This document shows positions 1-8,007 of a stretch of 64,000 nucleotides of DNA, in pieces. Location: positions 1,029,061-1,093,060 of the forward strand of contig NZ_JAODIW010000006.1 in assembly GCF_026586625.1 (NCBI RefSeq), in the 5' to 3' direction. Position 1 is the first letter of the stretch. The number at the start of each line of letters is the position of its first letter. A program made the translations under genes and the position numbers. This stretch comes from Halobium salinum. Lineage in GTDB: Archaea > Halobacteriota > Halobacteria > Halobacteriales > Haloferacaceae. The notes under the pieces were generated by a model. That model did not search any database. It saw only the letters and a list, made by a program, of their open reading frames with translations, and was not told the origin of the DNA.

Positions 1-21
1 GCCCGCGCTCGAATTACGGGT

Positions 22-177
22 ATGGCCTATCAGACGACGCTCGGTTGGTCGCTCGTCACCTCGGCGGTCGTCACGTTCCTGCTCGCGGTCGTCCCCGGCG
101 ACTCGCTGTGGTGGGGCGTGTTGATGCTCGTCGCTGGCGCCGCCCTCCTGTACTACCGCGACGACCGGCGGTACTGA
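22..177 (+). CDS. Small two-helix membrane protein
   Basis: This 51-residue reading frame starts MAYQTTLGWS and ends LLYYRDDRRY. It has two hydrophobic stretches, about residues 8-25 and 32-44, separated by a short PGDSLWW turn, and an Arg-rich tail. That is the pattern of a small two-helix inner-membrane protein. No catalytic motif is visible and I do not recognise a family. It stops one base before the convergent zinc-ribbon gene. Function unknown; called real on codon use (GC-ending codons throughout) and clear membrane topology. The window begins too close upstream to judge its promoter. Confidence 0.6.
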   Translation: MAYQTTLGWSLVTSAVVTFLLAVVPGDSLWWGVLMLVAGAALLYYRDDRRY

Positions 178-178
178 C

Positions 179-454
179 TCACTCCTCGTCCCCGACCGTC
201 CGACTCTCCGTCGAACCGCAGTCCGGGCAGGCGTCGCCCGACTCCTCGTAGCGAGCGCTGCAGTCGACGCACTCGACCGTCGCCGCCTCGTGACCGGTCG
301 CCCCCTCCCGACTGACCCCCTGGTCCTGGCCGGCCTCCTGGTCCTGGCCGGCCTCCTGGTCTCGGTCGGCCCCTTCGTTGTACTCCTCGGCGGCGGCCTT
401 CGCGTCCTCGGTGAACTGCTCGACGTTCCGGCCGAGCTTTCTGAAGAATCCCAT
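179..454 (-). CDS. Zinc-ribbon protein with N-terminal amphipathic helix
   Basis: This 91-residue protein starts MGFFRKLGRNVEQF, an amphipathic helix, followed by an acidic Ala/Glu segment. A low-complexity stretch with two DQEAGQ copies comes next, then a C-terminal zinc ribbon, CVDC and CPDC separated by about 9 residues. An ATG exists 27 nt further upstream, but a GTTATGA box lies about 27 nt before the start chosen here. That fits a leaderless message beginning at MGFF. The family is common in Halobacteria and has no assigned function; the ribbon may bind nucleic acid or protein. Its 3' end abuts the small membrane protein gene. Confidence 0.7.
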   Translation of the reverse strand: MGFFRKLGRNVEQFTEDAKAAAEEYNEGADRDQEAGQDQEAGQDQGVSREGATGHEAATVECVDCSARYEESGDACPDCGSTESRTVGDEE

Positions 455-530
455 CGGGGCTACGAGGGTCCGCGGCGTCATAACGCTTCTCCGGGTTCGA
501 CCCGGGTCCGGACCCGACGGCTCGCGCCGC

Positions 531-2099
531 TCAGTCGTCGAGCGCCCGGGCCACCCCGACCGCCCGCTCTCGGAGTTTCGACGGCTCCCGGCCGAGCAGG
601 CGCACCATCGGCTCCTTCCCGTGGTCGCCGTCGCCGACTATCGCCGCCGGCGCCCGGCCTCGACCGGCGAGCGCCGTCGCGGCGACCCAGTCCATCGTCC
701 CCGGGGCGTGACTCGGCTCCTCGCGCCGGTCGACGCGGACGGTCTCGAAGCGCTCCTCGACGGCGTCGACCGTCTCCTCGTCCCGGCGGACGTTACACAC
801 CGCTCGGACGGTCGGGTCGGCCTCGCGGACGCCGAGCAGGAGTCGGGCGAGGTGGTCGGAGGCGCCGAGGCGGGCGGACCCGGTCGCCCGGACCGCGACG
901 GTCGAGGGGTCCGCGCGACCATCCCCCCCGCCGACACGATGGAGTCGTCCGTCGACGGCGGCGACTTCCTCGGGGTCGAGCGCACACGGCGGGGCGACGG
1001 CGAACTGCAGGCCGACCTCGGGGACGAGCCGAGCCGCCGCGGGCGTCCGCTCGAACGACCGGACCGCGTCGTCGACGGCGGCGAGCGCCCCGGCGACGCC
1101 GGCGCGAGAGCGGAGCGTCGCCGCGTGGTTCACCGGGCCGGCGCCGGCGCCGAGGTCCGCGCGGGCGAACCTGACCGCACGGTCGACGAACCGTGCTCCG
1201 GTCTCGACGGCCGTCTCGAGGTCGTCGCCGCGAGCGAGGCGGGCCGTGATGGCGGCCGAGAGGGTGCAGCCGCTCCCGTGGGTCGCGTCGGTGTCGACGC
1301 GAGGGCGTCTGAACCGCCGGACCCCGTCGGCGGTCGCGAGCACGTCGACGACGGCCGAGACCGGCTCGTCGTTGCCGACTCGCTCGACCCTGTCCGCGCC
1401 GTCGCTGTCGCCGTCCTCGGTGTCGTCGCCCGCGCCGGCGCCGTCGACGTGCCCGCCGGTGACGAGCGCCGCGTCGGCGCCGAGATTCCGGAGGGCACGG
1501 GCCGCCGCCGCGGCGTCGGTCGTGTCCGTAACCGGGCGGCCGACCAGGAGGTTCGCTTCCGGCCGATTCGGCGTGACGAGCGTCGCCTCGGGGAGCAGAC
1601 GCTCACGGAGGGCGTCGACCCCGCCCGGTTCGAGCAGTCGGTCGCCGGACTCGGCGAGCACGACGGGGTCGACGACGAGCGGCGCGTCGCGCCCGACGCC
1701 CCACTCGCGGAACGCGTCGGTGACCGCACGGACCGTCTCGCCGTCGACGAGCATCCCGGTCTTCGCGGCCGCGACCGGGAGGTCCTCGGCGACGGCGGCG
1801 ACCTGTTCGCGGACCGTCTCGTGGGGGACCGGTGTGACCGCCGAGACTCCGGTCGTGTTCTGGGCGGTGACGGCCGTCACCGCCGAGGTGCCGAACGTGT
1901 CGAGGGCCTCCATCGTCTTCAGGTCGGCCCCCACACCGGCGCCGCCGCCGCTGTCGGAGCCGGCGACGGTGAGGGCGATCGGCGCCCGGTCGACGGGGGA
2001 TACCGAGGGCGGAGGGGAGGCGACGTCAGTCGAGGACTCGTGGACCTGCGACGGACGTCGGCCGGCGTCGTCGCGACTCGTCTTACCCATCTCGCTCAC
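531..2099 (-). CDS. thiD: Bifunctional HMP(-P) kinase / thiamine-phosphate synthase (ThiD-ThiN)
   Basis: The N-terminal part, about residues 38-320, is a ribokinase-fold hydroxymethylpyrimidine (phosphate) kinase. It starts near ALTVAGSDSGGGAG and carries the late anion-hole motif THGSGCTLSAA. The C-terminal part, about 340-522, matches ThiN, the archaeal thiamine-phosphate synthase that replaces ThiE (GMDWVAATAL-type end with GDGDHGKEPMVRLLG). An acidic Asp/Gly insertion of about 25 residues interrupts the kinase domain. Together the domains phosphorylate HMP-P and join it to the thiazole phosphate in the cytoplasm. The gene begins with GTG one base after the thi4 stop (an ATG lies 9 nt later), so it is translated from the thi4 message. 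Confidence 0.92.
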   Translation of the reverse strand: MSEMGKTSRDDAGRRPSQVHESSTDVASPPPSVSPVDRAPIALTVAGSDSGGGAGVGADLKTMEALDTFGTSAVTAVTAQNTTGVSAVTPVPHETVREQVAAVAEDLPVAAAKTGMLVDGETVRAVTDAFREWGVGRDAPLVVDPVVLAESGDRLLEPGGVDALRERLLPEATLVTPNRPEANLLVGRPVTDTTDAAAAARALRNLGADAALVTGGHVDGAGAGDDTEDGDSDGADRVERVGNDEPVSAVVDVLATADGVRRFRRPRVDTDATHGSGCTLSAAITARLARGDDLETAVETGARFVDRAVRFARADLGAGAGPVNHAATLRSRAGVAGALAAVDDAVRSFERTPAAARLVPEVGLQFAVAPPCALDPEEVAAVDGRLHRVGGGDGRADPSTVAVRATGSARLGASDHLARLLLGVREADPTVRAVCNVRRDEETVDAVEERFETVRVDRREEPSHAPGTMDWVAATALAGRGRAPAAIVGDGDHGKEPMVRLLGREPSKLRERAVGVARALDD

Positions 2100-2100
2100 C

Positions 2101-3027
2101 TCAGTCGTCCGCCGGCGTCGGCGACCGGCCGGTGAGGTCGACCGTGGCGTCGACGCCGAGTTCGTCGAGGGCGACCTGTGCGGTTCGGCGGCCGGAGAGC
2201 AGCATCGCGCCGAACGTCGGTCCCATCCGGGGGAGGCCGTGGACCGACGCCGTCGAGAGTCCCGTGGTGAGGAGTCCTTCGTGGACCTTTCCGGCCTCCT
2301 CGACGACCACGTCCTCGGACTCGTCGACCCACATGGAGTCGTGACCGGGGGAGTCGTGGCCCGGGGCGCCGAACTCGTTGTCCGCCGAGCCGTCCATCCC
2401 AGTGTTGTGCTCGGCGGCGTGGTCGAGACCGGGAGCGTCGAGCACGCCGCGCTCGCGGAGCTTCGAGGCGACGAGCGCCTCGTGGCCGGTGGCGTCGACG
2501 ACGAGGTCGGACTCGATGGCGACGGGGTCGACGCAGGTGAGTTCCCGGGGGAGCGCGTGGACCGGCGTCCAGTTCATTACGACGCCGGCGACGCGGTGGT
2601 CCTCGCGGACGACCACGTCGGTGAACTCGGTCATGTTCTGGACCCGGACGCCGGCCTCGCAGGCCGCTCGGATGAGCGACGAGCACGCGTGGGGCGCGTC
2701 GGTGACGTACAGCCCCTCCGCCTCGTCGCTCTCCTCGTACGGGACGCCGAGTTCGTCGAGAACCTCGTGGGCCGGGTCGCGGACGGTGAGCTTGTTCATG
2801 AGGAAGCCGCCGAGCCAGAAGCCGCCGCCGAGGTAGTTGTTCTTCTCGAGGAGCGTCACGTCGACCCCGCGATGGGCGAGTTCCTTCGCCGCCACCAGCC
2901 CCGAAGGGCCGCCGCCGACGACGACCACGTCGCTGTCGGTGAGTTCCTGGAACTCCTCGTGCCACGCGTCGCCGATGGCGCGAGTAATCTGTGCTTCGCC
3001 GGCCTGGCTGAATCCCTGGAACGACAT
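2101..3027 (-). CDS. thi4: Thiamine thiazole synthase Thi4 (cysteine type)
   Basis: This 308-residue protein makes the adenylated thiazole precursor of thiamine from NAD and glycine. An FAD/NAD-type dinucleotide fold opens at about residue 33 with [14 protein letters not shown], and the family motif [11 protein letters not shown] follows. At the position equivalent to the yeast sulfur-donor cysteine it has Cys165 within LTCVDP. Methanogen-type sulfide-dependent enzymes have His there. Haloferax Thi4 is reported to need this cysteine, so a single-turnover suicide mechanism is likely. A 26-bp palindrome lies between its TATA-like element and the ATG, which suggests thiamine-dependent repression. 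thiDN follows in the same operon. Confidence 0.95.
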   Translation of the reverse strand: MSFQGFSQAGEAQITRAIGDAWHEEFQELTDSDVVVVGGGPSGLVAAKELAHRGVDVTLLEKNNYLGGGFWLGGFLMNKLTVRDPAHEVLDELGVPYEESDEAEGLYVTDAPHACSSLIRAACEAGVRVQNMTEFTDVVVREDHRVAGVVMNWTPVHALPRELTCVDPVAIESDLVVDATGHEALVASKLRERGVLDAPGLDHAAEHNTGMDGSADNEFGAPGHDSPGHDSMWVDESEDVVVEEAGKVHEGLLTTGLSTASVHGLPRMGPTFGAMLLSGRRTAQVALDELGVDATVDLTGRSPTPADD

Positions 3028-3031
3028 TGCG

Positions 3032-3057
3032 ATTACCTAGTGATATCACTAAGTAAT
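3032..3057. promoter_or_regulatory. Near-perfect 26-bp palindromic operator before thi4
   Basis: A perfect 14-bp core TAGTGATATCACTA (3038-3051) extends on both sides to ATTAC...GTAAT with a single mismatched pair (3037/3052). It lies only 4 bp before the thi4 ATG and overlaps the thi4 TATA-like CTTATTAC (complement of about 3052-3061). Bound protein would therefore block the thi4 transcription start. Archaeal thiamine genes are known to be controlled by ThiR-type HTH-ThiN repressors, the best candidate ligand here. The identity of the repressor is inference. Confidence 0.75.
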
Positions 3058-3117
3058 AAGCGTTCGGTAGCGCCTCGTCGACGCAACACATAAGAAGTCC
3101 GAACGAAAGGCGGGGGC

Positions 3118-3951
3118 ATGGACGAAATCCCGTTCGGGGTTCCGCGACTGGACTCCATCATCGGCGGCGGCGCCCCGTCGGGGACCGTGGTGTTGCTGGC
3201 CGGGGAGGCCGGCGCCGGCGCCCGCGAGTTCATCTACACCAGCGCGGCGATGAACGCCCTCGCGTCGGCGGACCCGGCGCTGTTCGACCTTCACTACGGT
3301 GACCTCGACGGGGGGGCGAGCGTCCCACCCGAGGTTCACTACCTCTCCTTCACGGCCGACCGCGCTCACGTCGAACGCGAGATGTCCTACGTGATGGACG
3401 ACGAAATCGTCGAGGCGGCGAGCCGAGCCGTCCACTTCGAGGACCTCTCGCCCGAGTACTTCCAGCTCAGTCCCATCCCCCGCGACTGGTACGACGACGA
3501 GACGACCTCCATCCAGGACCTCGGGGCGCGCGAGGGCCAGGGAGACGTCTTGGAGGCGCTCGGGGACTACCTCAGCGCGAACGCCGAGGGGAACCTCGTC
3601 TGTATCGACGCCGTCTCCGACCTCGTCGGCGCCGTCGACGACGTGGCGTGGACCGACGTGGCCATGCTCGTGAAGGGGCTGACGAAGGCGGCCCACGACT
3701 GGGGCGGGCTCATCCTCCTCCTCGCCAGCGTCGACACCCTCGAGGCGACCGAGTTGGGCTACCTGATGGACGCCGCCGGCGGCACCCTCCAGTTCGAGTG
3801 GGAGTCCGGCGGATCCAAGCGCGCCCGGACGATGGTCGTCCGTTCCTTCCGCGGGGTGCTCTCACAGCTCGAATCGGAGAACATCGTCCGCTTCGAGACC
3901 GAGATTCACGAGGGCGGCTTCGACGTGAGCGACGTGCGGAAGATTCGCTGA
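3118..3951 (+). CDS. RecA/KaiC-superfamily signalling ATPase-like protein (HTR-like)
   Basis: This 277-residue protein has the RAD55/KaiC fold. It opens with PFGVPRLDSIIGGGAPSG, then a P-loop-like segment at residues 29-37, and a Walker B-like strand LVCIDAVSDLV at about 161-171. The P-loop reads GEAGAGARE: the invariant Lys-Ser/Thr pair is gone, so ATP hydrolysis is doubtful. Haloarchaeal relatives are annotated as HTR-like proteins, often thought to sense or relay signals. A box near 3086-3094 about 28 nt before the ATG supports a leaderless transcript, divergent from thi4. A T-rich tract at 4041-4048 may end it. Function unproven. Confidence 0.72.
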   Translation: MDEIPFGVPRLDSIIGGGAPSGTVVLLAGEAGAGAREFIYTSAAMNALASADPALFDLHYGDLDGGASVPPEVHYLSFTADRAHVEREMSYVMDDEIVEAASRAVHFEDLSPEYFQLSPIPRDWYDDETTSIQDLGAREGQGDVLEALGDYLSANAEGNLVCIDAVSDLVGAVDDVAWTDVAMLVKGLTKAAHDWGGLILLLASVDTLEATELGYLMDAAGGTLQFEWESGGSKRARTMVVRSFRGVLSQLESENIVRFETEIHEGGFDVSDVRKIR

Positions 3952-4114
3952 GCGGGTGCCGTCGGCGGGTCGCCGACTGACCACCGGCGGCCCGCGTGGG
4001 GCACTGTCGGTGACCGGTGTCGCCGCCGTCGACCACCTCGTTCTTTTTAGTTCCGTAGAGTGACAGTCACCACGGGCAATACTTAACTACCGGAAGGCGA
4101 AACGGGGGTGACAG

Positions 4115-5098
4115 ATGCCGGGGGAGCACATCGAGGCGCTGTCGGACGAACAGGTGGAGTGGCTCGACGGGGAGGCGTGGGAACGCGGCCTCGACCGCGA
4201 GACCATGCTCTCGCGCGCGGTCGAGGCGTACCGGCTCCTCGAGGAGGTCGAGGGAGAGGAGTCGTCGGTCGACCCCGCCGCGCTCGAGCGGAGACAGACG
4301 AGCGTCGAGGACGACGTGGAGGGGCTCCTCTCGCGGGTCACCGCCGTCGAGGACGACGTACAGACGAAAGTCGAGGACGTGCGCTCGCGGGTGATTCAGG
4401 TCAAACGCGAGACCGACGCGAAGGCGCCCGCCGAGCACGACCACGCGGAGCTCCGTGACGCCGTCGAGACCGCGTCGACCAGGAGCGACGCCCTGGCCGA
4501 AGCGGTCGCCGAACTCGACGCCCGTGTAGAGGACGGGTTCGACAACTTCGAGGAGGTGTGCTCGTACCTCCGCGACGAGCGCGACGTCCTCGACCGGAAG
4601 GCGACACAGCTAGCGAGGGCCGTCGTCGACCTACGGGCGCGGGTCGGGGAGCTCGAACGGCGGGCGAGCGCCCGCGCCGCGATGGAGGAGCTCCGTCGCG
4701 AGGCGGCCCGCCACGGCGCCGCCACCCCCGACTGCGGGGACTGCGGTTCGACCGTCCACGTCGGACTGCTCGACGAGCCGACCTGTCCCCACTGCGGGGT
4801 CGGCTTCGTCGACTTCGAGCCCGGCCGCCGGTTCTTCGGGTCGACCCGACTCGTCCCCGGCGACCCGCCGGCGCTGGAGGGGAAGACCCTCGACGCCGAC
4901 CGCTCCGAGGAACCGGACGACTTCTTCGACGACCCGCCGGCGGGCGACGACGACGCTTCCCCCGCGACGGCTGAGGACCTGACGGATACTCCCGCGAGTG
5001 TGGGTCGACGCGACCCCGTCGACGACGAGGACCCGGACGGGCGCCCGACCGACGGCCGAGACGGACGCTCCGCCGACGGCCGGGAGGCCCAGCCGTGA
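4115..5098 (+). CDS. Coiled-coil protein with zinc ribbon and acidic tail
   Basis: This 327-residue protein has a short helical N-terminus resembling a ribbon-helix-helix or CopG-like segment (LSDEQVEWLDG...RAVEAYRLLEE). A long coiled coil spans about residues 57-200. A zinc ribbon follows (C207-C210 and C224-C227), and the tail of about 90 residues is disordered and Asp-rich. I do not recognise a characterised family; the layout suggests a scaffolding or nucleic-acid-associated protein. A TACTTAAC box about 30 nt before the ATG fits a leaderless start. The last bases (GTGA) overlap the next gene, so the two proteins are probably made in fixed ratio. Confidence 0.65.
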   Translation: MPGEHIEALSDEQVEWLDGEAWERGLDRETMLSRAVEAYRLLEEVEGEESSVDPAALERRQTSVEDDVEGLLSRVTAVEDDVQTKVEDVRSRVIQVKRETDAKAPAEHDHAELRDAVETASTRSDALAEAVAELDARVEDGFDNFEEVCSYLRDERDVLDRKATQLARAVVDLRARVGELERRASARAAMEELRREAARHGAATPDCGDCGSTVHVGLLDEPTCPHCGVGFVDFEPGRRFFGSTRLVPGDPPALEGKTLDADRSEEPDDFFDDPPAGDDDASPATAEDLTDTPASVGRRDPVDDEDPDGRPTDGRDGRSADGREAQP

Positions 5099-5679
5099 GC
5101 GACGACCGAGAGGTCGAGGAGCTAATCGAGGAGGTGCCCAGTGCCGAGACCGGCGTCGAGTCCGGGGTCGGGTCGGGACCACAGTCGGAAGGTTCGGAGT
5201 CGACGAGTCCGGACTCAGCGAGTCCGGAGCCGACGGCCTCGGAGTCGACGCCGGCGAGCGAGCACGAGCGTGACCCGGCGGCCGACCCTCCGCTCGACGG
5301 ACTCGCGGACGACGTTCGTCGCCGACGGGCGTCCCCGGAGGACCGCGAAGGCGATGCCGCCGACGAGTTCTTCGAGTCGGTCGAGGTCGAGGCCGTCGAC
5401 ACGGACGCCGTCTGGGCGGACCTGTTCGCCGACGCGGGCGTCGTCGGCCCCGTCGACGCCGTCGACGCCGACGGGTCGGACCCCGAACACGTCGTGGACA
5501 AGCGCGCGTTCTGCCAGCGCTGTCCGCACTTCACCGACCCGCCGGTGTCGGCCTGTAGCCACGACCGGGCGGAGGTCGTCGAGGTTGTCGACTTCGACCG
5601 CTTTCGGGTTCGCGCCTGTCCGATGGTCGCCGAGTACGGCGGCGAGGACGGCCCCGGTTCGATTCCGCGTACGGAGTGA
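5095..5679 (+). CDS. Haloarchaeal protein with cysteine-rich C-terminal domain
   Basis: This 194-residue protein starts at a GTG overlapping the previous stop by 4 nt. Residues 1-75 are disordered and rich in Ser, Glu and Pro. The conserved-looking part is C-terminal, about 100-185, with cysteines in CQRCPHF, ACSHD and ACPMV. This fits a zinc site or small iron-sulfur site, with an aromatic strand VDFDRFRVRAC between. No function can be assigned. Coupling to the coiled-coil zinc-ribbon gene suggests that they act together. Confidence 0.62.
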   Translation: MSDDREVEELIEEVPSAETGVESGVGSGPQSEGSESTSPDSASPEPTASESTPASEHERDPAADPPLDGLADDVRRRRASPEDREGDAADEFFESVEVEAVDTDAVWADLFADAGVVGPVDAVDADGSDPEHVVDKRAFCQRCPHFTDPPVSACSHDRAEVVEVVDFDRFRVRACPMVAEYGGEDGPGSIPRTE

Positions 5680-5729
5680 CGACACCGGGGTTCCGACAGC
5701 CCCTAGTGGGGCGAGCGCGAAGGCGGCCC

Positions 5730-6053
5730 ATGCAGTTCTGCGACGACTGCGGCTCCATGATGATGAACGAGGACGGCACCATGGTGTGTCGGAGCTGTGG
5801 CGCCTCCGCCGAGCAGGACGCCGACCGGGCCGCCGAGTTCGTCTCGACCGAGGAGCAGAGCGGCGACGAACTCATCGAGACCGAGGAGGGCGCCGAGTTC
5901 GAGGGCAAACCCACCGCCACCGACGTGACCTGCGACCGCTGTGGGCACGGCGAGGCGTGGTACACCATCAAGCAGACCGGCGCCGCCGACGAGCCGCCGA
6001 CGCGCTTCTTCAAGTGCAAGGAGTGCGGCTATCGGTGGCGCGGGTACAACTGA
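5730..6053 (+). CDS. tfs: Transcription factor S (TFIIS/RpoM-like cleavage factor)
   Basis: This 107-residue protein has two zinc ribbons. The N-terminal RpoM-type ribbon has CDDC at residues 4-7 and CRSC about 15 residues later. The C-terminal TFIIS-type ribbon has CDRC and CKEC. The tip of the C-terminal hairpin reads GAADEPPTRFF, keeping the acidic Asp-Glu pair that reaches into the RNA polymerase active site and stimulates cleavage of backtracked RNA. The ATG chosen gives the canonical MQFCDDCG start; a 54-nt upstream extension is out of family. It probably rescues arrested polymerase. Confidence 0.93.
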   Translation: MQFCDDCGSMMMNEDGTMVCRSCGASAEQDADRAAEFVSTEEQSGDELIETEEGAEFEGKPTATDVTCDRCGHGEAWYTIKQTGAADEPPTRFFKCKECGYRWRGYN

Positions 6054-6107
6054 CCGGCGAAGAGCCGGAGTCGGCGCCGAACCGCCCCTCGACTACGGAC
6101 CTCCGGG

Positions 6108-7649
6108 TCAGTCGTTCTTCGGACAGCCGTCACCGTCTTCGTCGACCTCGTCGGTCGTTTCCGAGGGAGTCTCTTCGGGCGTCGTCTCGCCCGCACCGGC
6201 GTCCGACCGCTCGTCCGCCGTCGTCTCGTCCGAGGTCGGCTCCTCCGGGCTCTCGGGAGTCGTCTCCTCGGATTCGTCGCGGCTCGGCTCCTCGGTCGTG
6301 TTTTCGTCCGGCTCCGATTCCGGCGTCGTGGTCTCGTCGGGCTCAGACTCCGGTGTCGTGGTCTCGTCGGGTGTCGTCCCGTCGGCCCCTCCCTCGGCGT
6401 CGCTTTCGACGAGTTTCAGCAGGAATGCGCCGTTGTCCTGCTTGACTTGGCCGAAGTTGCCGCCGACGACGACTCCGCTTCCGGCGTCCACGACGTCGCC
6501 GGCGTACAGGTCGAACTCGGGGTCCTCGAGGAGCGCCGTCCACTCGACCGACGTGCCGTCCGTCGTCTGCATCACCTGTGCTCTGTCGGGGTCGCCGTCC
6601 ACGTGCGACGAGATGGTGTACCCGGTCCCGGACCGAACGAACGCCGACGCGTCGTCCGAGCCCTCGGTCGGTCCCTCCAGAGACGCGGCGCCGACGACCT
6701 CGCCCTCGTCGCTGACGCGGGTGACGACGACGTCCCCGTCCTCGTAACTGCCCGAATCGCCGAGCACGGCGTACCCACCGTCCCCGAGCTGCAGCAGGTC
6801 GTCGACGTCGCCGGATTCACCCCCGTATCGGTCGTCGATGGCGACGGACCGCCACTCGAGGTCGCCCTCGGCCGAGAACTTCAGCAGGCCCTCGACCGCA
6901 CCGGCTCGACTGTAGCGGGTGACGCCGGCGACGAGAACGCCGCCGTCGTCGGTTCCGATGGCCGCGGTGGCGTCGTGCTTCGGCGACCTGTCGGTCTCGG
7001 AGTTGTCTTCGGGGTCGACCGACCCGGCCCAGGTCCAGGACTCGGACCCGTCGGAAGCCCGTTTGGTGACGAACAGGGGGTAGGGCTGGCCCTCGTCGTC
7101 CTGCCGGTACCGGACGCCGGCGAAGGCCGCGCCGTCGCCGGCGGCGACGGCACCGATGTTGCTCGGCCCGAAATCGGCCGTCCACACGGACTCGCCCGAG
7201 GCGTCTACTTTCAGCCCGTACCCGTGGAGCTTCCCGTCGTCACCGGCACCGTTCGCCCCGACGGCGAACCCGCCGTCGGCGGTTCGGCCCATCGTCACAT
7301 AGTCGAGTTCGGACTCGCGTCCCGTCGGGTGCGTTCGTTCCCACCGGCGATTGCCGGCCTCGTCGGTCCGGGCGAGCCAGACGTACCCCATCCCGGGGCC
7401 ACGATACGGGCGGGCGCCGCCGCCGAGGAGGTACCCGTCGTCGAGGTCGACGACGTCCTGCACGCCGTCGATGAACAGTTCGTCGTCCAGCGTCTTTCGG
7501 TAGCGTCGCTCCCAGGTGACGGTCGTATCGGCGTTCGAGGAGGTAGCGGTGTCGGCGACGGAGGGGACGCTCGCGACGGCACCGAAAACGCCCACGGTGC
7601 CGAGGGTTTTCAGGACAGTACGCCTGCTGACCGATGGTCTCTCGGACAT
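6108..7649 (-). CDS. Tat-exported beta-propeller-like protein with Thr/Glu-rich tail
   Basis: This 513-residue protein has a twin-arginine signal (SRRTVLKTLG, then a hydrophobic stretch to about residue 32). The body, about 45-420, carries repeated DDGGYAVLGD / DGGFAVGANG / DDGGVLVAGV strands typical of secreted beta-propellers. The C-terminal ~90 residues are Thr, Glu, Pro and Asp, with the repeats TPESEPDETT. The end is DEDGDGCPKND; I see no PGF-CTERM or LPXTG-like sorting signal. It is likely a folded, Tat-exported surface or secreted protein whose tail could be O-glycosylated. Ligand unknown. An ACTAAAG box about 27 nt before the ATG supports the start. Confidence 0.8.
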   Translation of the reverse strand: MSERPSVSRRTVLKTLGTVGVFGAVASVPSVADTATSSNADTTVTWERRYRKTLDDELFIDGVQDVVDLDDGYLLGGGARPYRGPGMGYVWLARTDEAGNRRWERTHPTGRESELDYVTMGRTADGGFAVGANGAGDDGKLHGYGLKVDASGESVWTADFGPSNIGAVAAGDGAAFAGVRYRQDDEGQPYPLFVTKRASDGSESWTWAGSVDPEDNSETDRSPKHDATAAIGTDDGGVLVAGVTRYSRAGAVEGLLKFSAEGDLEWRSVAIDDRYGGESGDVDDLLQLGDGGYAVLGDSGSYEDGDVVVTRVSDEGEVVGAASLEGPTEGSDDASAFVRSGTGYTISSHVDGDPDRAQVMQTTDGTSVEWTALLEDPEFDLYAGDVVDAGSGVVVGGNFGQVKQDNGAFLLKLVESDAEGGADGTTPDETTTPESEPDETTTPESEPDENTTEEPSRDESEETTPESPEEPTSDETTADERSDAGAGETTPEETPSETTDEVDEDGDGCPKND

Positions 7650-7788
7650 ACTGTGCTCGCCTTCCCGAGTATCCGCTTTAGTTACCTGGACGCCAAGAGA
7701 GTCTTAAGAGGCCGGTAAATCGCGCCGGCGTCCCGCTTCGGGTCCGCCGAGCCGTGGGTCCTTTCCCGACCGAGAGTGAGTGACGTGT

Positions 7789-7968
7789 ATGGGTTCCGAC
7801 CCCGACTCGCGCGGTCTCGGCTTCTACCTCGGCGTCGCGACGTTTGTCGTCGGCCTCGCCGGTTACCTCCTCTTCGGCTGGCGTTTCGGCGACGGAACCG
7901 ATTCGGTTGCCCTCCTGTTCGGTGTCGCGGCCGCGTGGGCCGCCGTCGTGTTGACGCTCCGCCGGTGA
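7789..7968 (+). CDS. Small two-helix membrane protein
   Basis: This 59-residue frame starts MGSDPDSRGLG and has two hydrophobic helices, about 11-29 and 38-54, with an LTLRR end. An in-frame GTG lies 9 nt upstream but gives an unlikely MTC start. No domain is recognised. It sits alone, divergent from the Tat-exported protein gene, with its 3' end facing the acyl-CoA dehydrogenase gene. Membrane localisation is the only inference I can support. Confidence 0.6.
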   Translation: MGSDPDSRGLGFYLGVATFVVGLAGYLLFGWRFGDGTDSVALLFGVAAAWAAVVLTLRR

Positions 7969-8007
7969 GTGGCGCTCCTCCCCAGCCTGCCTCGACCCGA
8001 ACCAGAC

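Noticed and set aside
378-2135. Long plus-strand frame opposite thiDN
   Set aside because: It mirrors the third-position GC bias of the real gene, is Arg/Gly-rich and has no domain; the minus strand has clear ThiD and ThiN motifs.
3028-3117. TPP riboswitch before thi4
   Set aside because: The start codon is about 25 nt from the TATA-like element, so there is no leader to hold one; the palindrome fits a protein operator.
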